Position numbers and translations under genes: made by a program. A stretch of DNA of 64,000 nt from Vampirovibrionales bacterium (GTDB lineage Bacteria > Cyanobacteriota > Vampirovibrionia > Vampirovibrionales > Vampirovibrionaceae), in the NCBI GenBank assembly GCA_029262635.1, contig JAJCZA010000020.1, positions 1 through 64,000 of the forward strand, in the 5' to 3' direction. The notes beneath the pieces were generated by a model, which was not told where the DNA came from, did no database searches, and was given only the letters and a program-made list of their open reading frames with translations. Position 1 is the stretch's first letter, and every line of letters begins with the position of its first letter. Positions 63,120 to 64,000 of this stretch are shown here, in pieces.

Positions 63120-64000
63120 TCACATTCTAAATACGCCATGTTGACGGGGTTTAAAAGGTTTGTTGAGGGAAGCGGCAATGCTCAGACCTAAAACTATTCG
63201 GGTATCTGCCGGGTCGATGACGCCGTCGTCCCACAGGCGGGAGGTACTGTAATAGGCACTGCTTTCGGTATCATATTTTTTCAGAATCGGCTCCGTAATT
63301 TCCGCCTCTTGGGCCGAGGTTAACGGCTTTTCACCTTTTTTCGCCAGTTGATCCTTTTTTACCGTTAGCATCACGTTGGCGGCTTGCTCACCGCCCATGA
63401 CGGAAATTCGAGCGTTGGGCCACATGTAAAGTTGCCGCGGCGCATAGGCCCGGCCGCACATGCCGTAATTCCCCGCTCCGTAAGAGCCTCCAATAATGAC
63501 GGTGAACTTGGGCACGTTGGCATTGGAAACCGCCATGACCATCTTGGCCCCGTCTTTGGCAATACCGCCCGATTCATAATCTCGTCCGACCATAAAGCCG
63601 GTAATATTTTGTAGAAAGACGATGGGGATGCCTCGCTGACTGCAGAGTTCTACAAAGTGTGCGCCTTTCTGGGCGCTTTCAGAAAATAGAACACCGTTAT
63701 TCGCCAAAATTCCGACAGGATGGCCGAAAATTCGAGCGAATCCACAGACCAGTGTTGATCCGTAGAGTTCTTTAAATTCGTGAAATCCACTACCATCCGT
63801 AATACGAGCGATAATTTCCCGCACATCGTAGGGCTTACGAATATCCTTATTGATAATGCCGTAAATTTCTTTTGAGTCATAGAGCGGGTCTTGGGGTTCA
63901 TCGACTTTTAACTGAACCGGCTTTTGACGATTCAGATTTTCTACGATGTTACGAGTGATGGCCAGGGCATCCTCGTCGTTTTCCGCATAATGATCAGTCA
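63120..64000 (-). CDS. Methylcrotonyl-CoA carboxylase beta (carboxyltransferase) subunit, 5' end outside window
   Basis: Transfers carboxyl from biotin to 3-methylcrotonyl-CoA. The frame runs open from the window end, so the N-terminal half is missing. Seen: [117 protein letters not shown] and the end [20 protein letters not shown]. These fit MccB/Pcc[16 protein letters not shown]-type sequence and the neighbours favour MccB. Likely first or early gene of the leucine operon. Confidence 0.93.
   Translation of the reverse strand, partial: TDHYAENDEDALAITRNIVENLNRQKPVQLKVDEPQDPLYDSKEIYGIINKDIRKPYDVREIIARITDGSGFHEFKELYGSTLVCGFARIFGHPVGILANNGVLFSESAQKGAHFVELCSQRGIPIVFLQNITGFMVGRDYESGGIAKDGAKMVMAVSNANVPKFTVIIGGSYGAGNYGMCGRAYAPRQLYMWPNARISVMGGEQAANVMLTVKKDQLAKKGEKPLTSAQEAEITEPILKKYDTESSAYYSTSRLWDDGVIDPADTRIVLGLSIAASLNKPFKPRQHGVFRM

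Noticed and set aside
1-64000. CRISPR arrays, tRNA or rRNA genes, complete insertion sequences or prophage genes.
   Set aside because: No regularly spaced repeats, cloverleaf-type sequence, transposase or integrase was recognised. The Cas4-like nuclease is better explained as an AddB-type partner of the helicase.

Overview
The window reads as a chromosomal segment of a flagellated, LPS-bearing bacterium. My best guess is a non-photosynthetic cyanobacterial relative (Vampirovibrionia/'Melainabacteria', Vampirovibrionales-like). This rests on a mixture of traits: LpxK and a heptosyltransferase-like GT9 imply an outer membrane with lipid A; a flagellar operon is preceded by FliW-CsrA; and the RimP-NusA-YlxR-IF2-RbfA order resembles Firmicutes and Cyanobacteria. 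No photosynthesis gene is present. Several proteins carry a short N-terminal motif, P-hydrophobic-x-F-(x)-G, that their families do not have. The assignment is an inference; no 16S rRNA or single-copy phylogeny is available here.

Layout. 0.1-0.9 kb: a FliA/WhiG-type sigma factor lacking region 4. 1.4-3.9 kb: nadB-nadC for NAD synthesis. 4.1-9.5 kb: the translation/transcription operon rimP-nusA-ylxR-infB-rbfA, preceded by an attenuator-like hairpin. 9.5-11.9 kb: pdxA with a four-carbon acid sugar kinase. 12-19.2 kb: ssb, an inositol-monophosphatase family gene, dusB, a large secreted TPR/transglutaminase-like protein and a YkgJ-type cysteine protein. 19.3-23.9 kb: overlapping lpxK, GT9 and mutS2. 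23.9-28.8 kb: an unusual pair made of an Fe-S RecB-family nuclease and a tandem SF1 helicase. 29.6-37.6 kb: fliW-csrA-TPR-flgB-flgC-fliE-fliF-fliG-fliH-fliI. 37.8-45.5 kb: a long thiolase, a TrmA/RlmD-type methyltransferase, a double hot-dog thioesterase, and fumarylacetoacetase, homogentisate dioxygenase and flavin reductase genes. 45.5-53.5 kb: a frameshifted small gene, rlmB, two exported or probably exported proteins (one with RTX-like repeats) and a large Lon-like protease. 53.6-57.7 kb: corA, a gene-poor stretch, a metallophosphoesterase and two small genes. 57.7-64 kb: a leucine-catabolism cluster (biotin ligase, HMG-CoA lyase, carboxyl-carrier protein, biotin carboxylase, methylglutaconyl-CoA hydratase, carboxyltransferase cut by the window edge), interrupted by two small plus-strand genes.

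How the genes fit together. Two catabolic blocks (homogentisate/fumarylacetoacetate and leucine to HMG-CoA) would both yield acetoacetate and acetyl-CoA, which the thiolase could handle; this suggests growth on amino acids. FliW and CsrA next to the basal-body genes fit post-transcriptional control of flagellar assembly.

The most interesting signals are the recurring N-terminal motif shared by about ten otherwise unrelated proteins, the Clp_N-like/degenerate AAA/Lon-protease protein, and the tandem helicase-nuclease pair.
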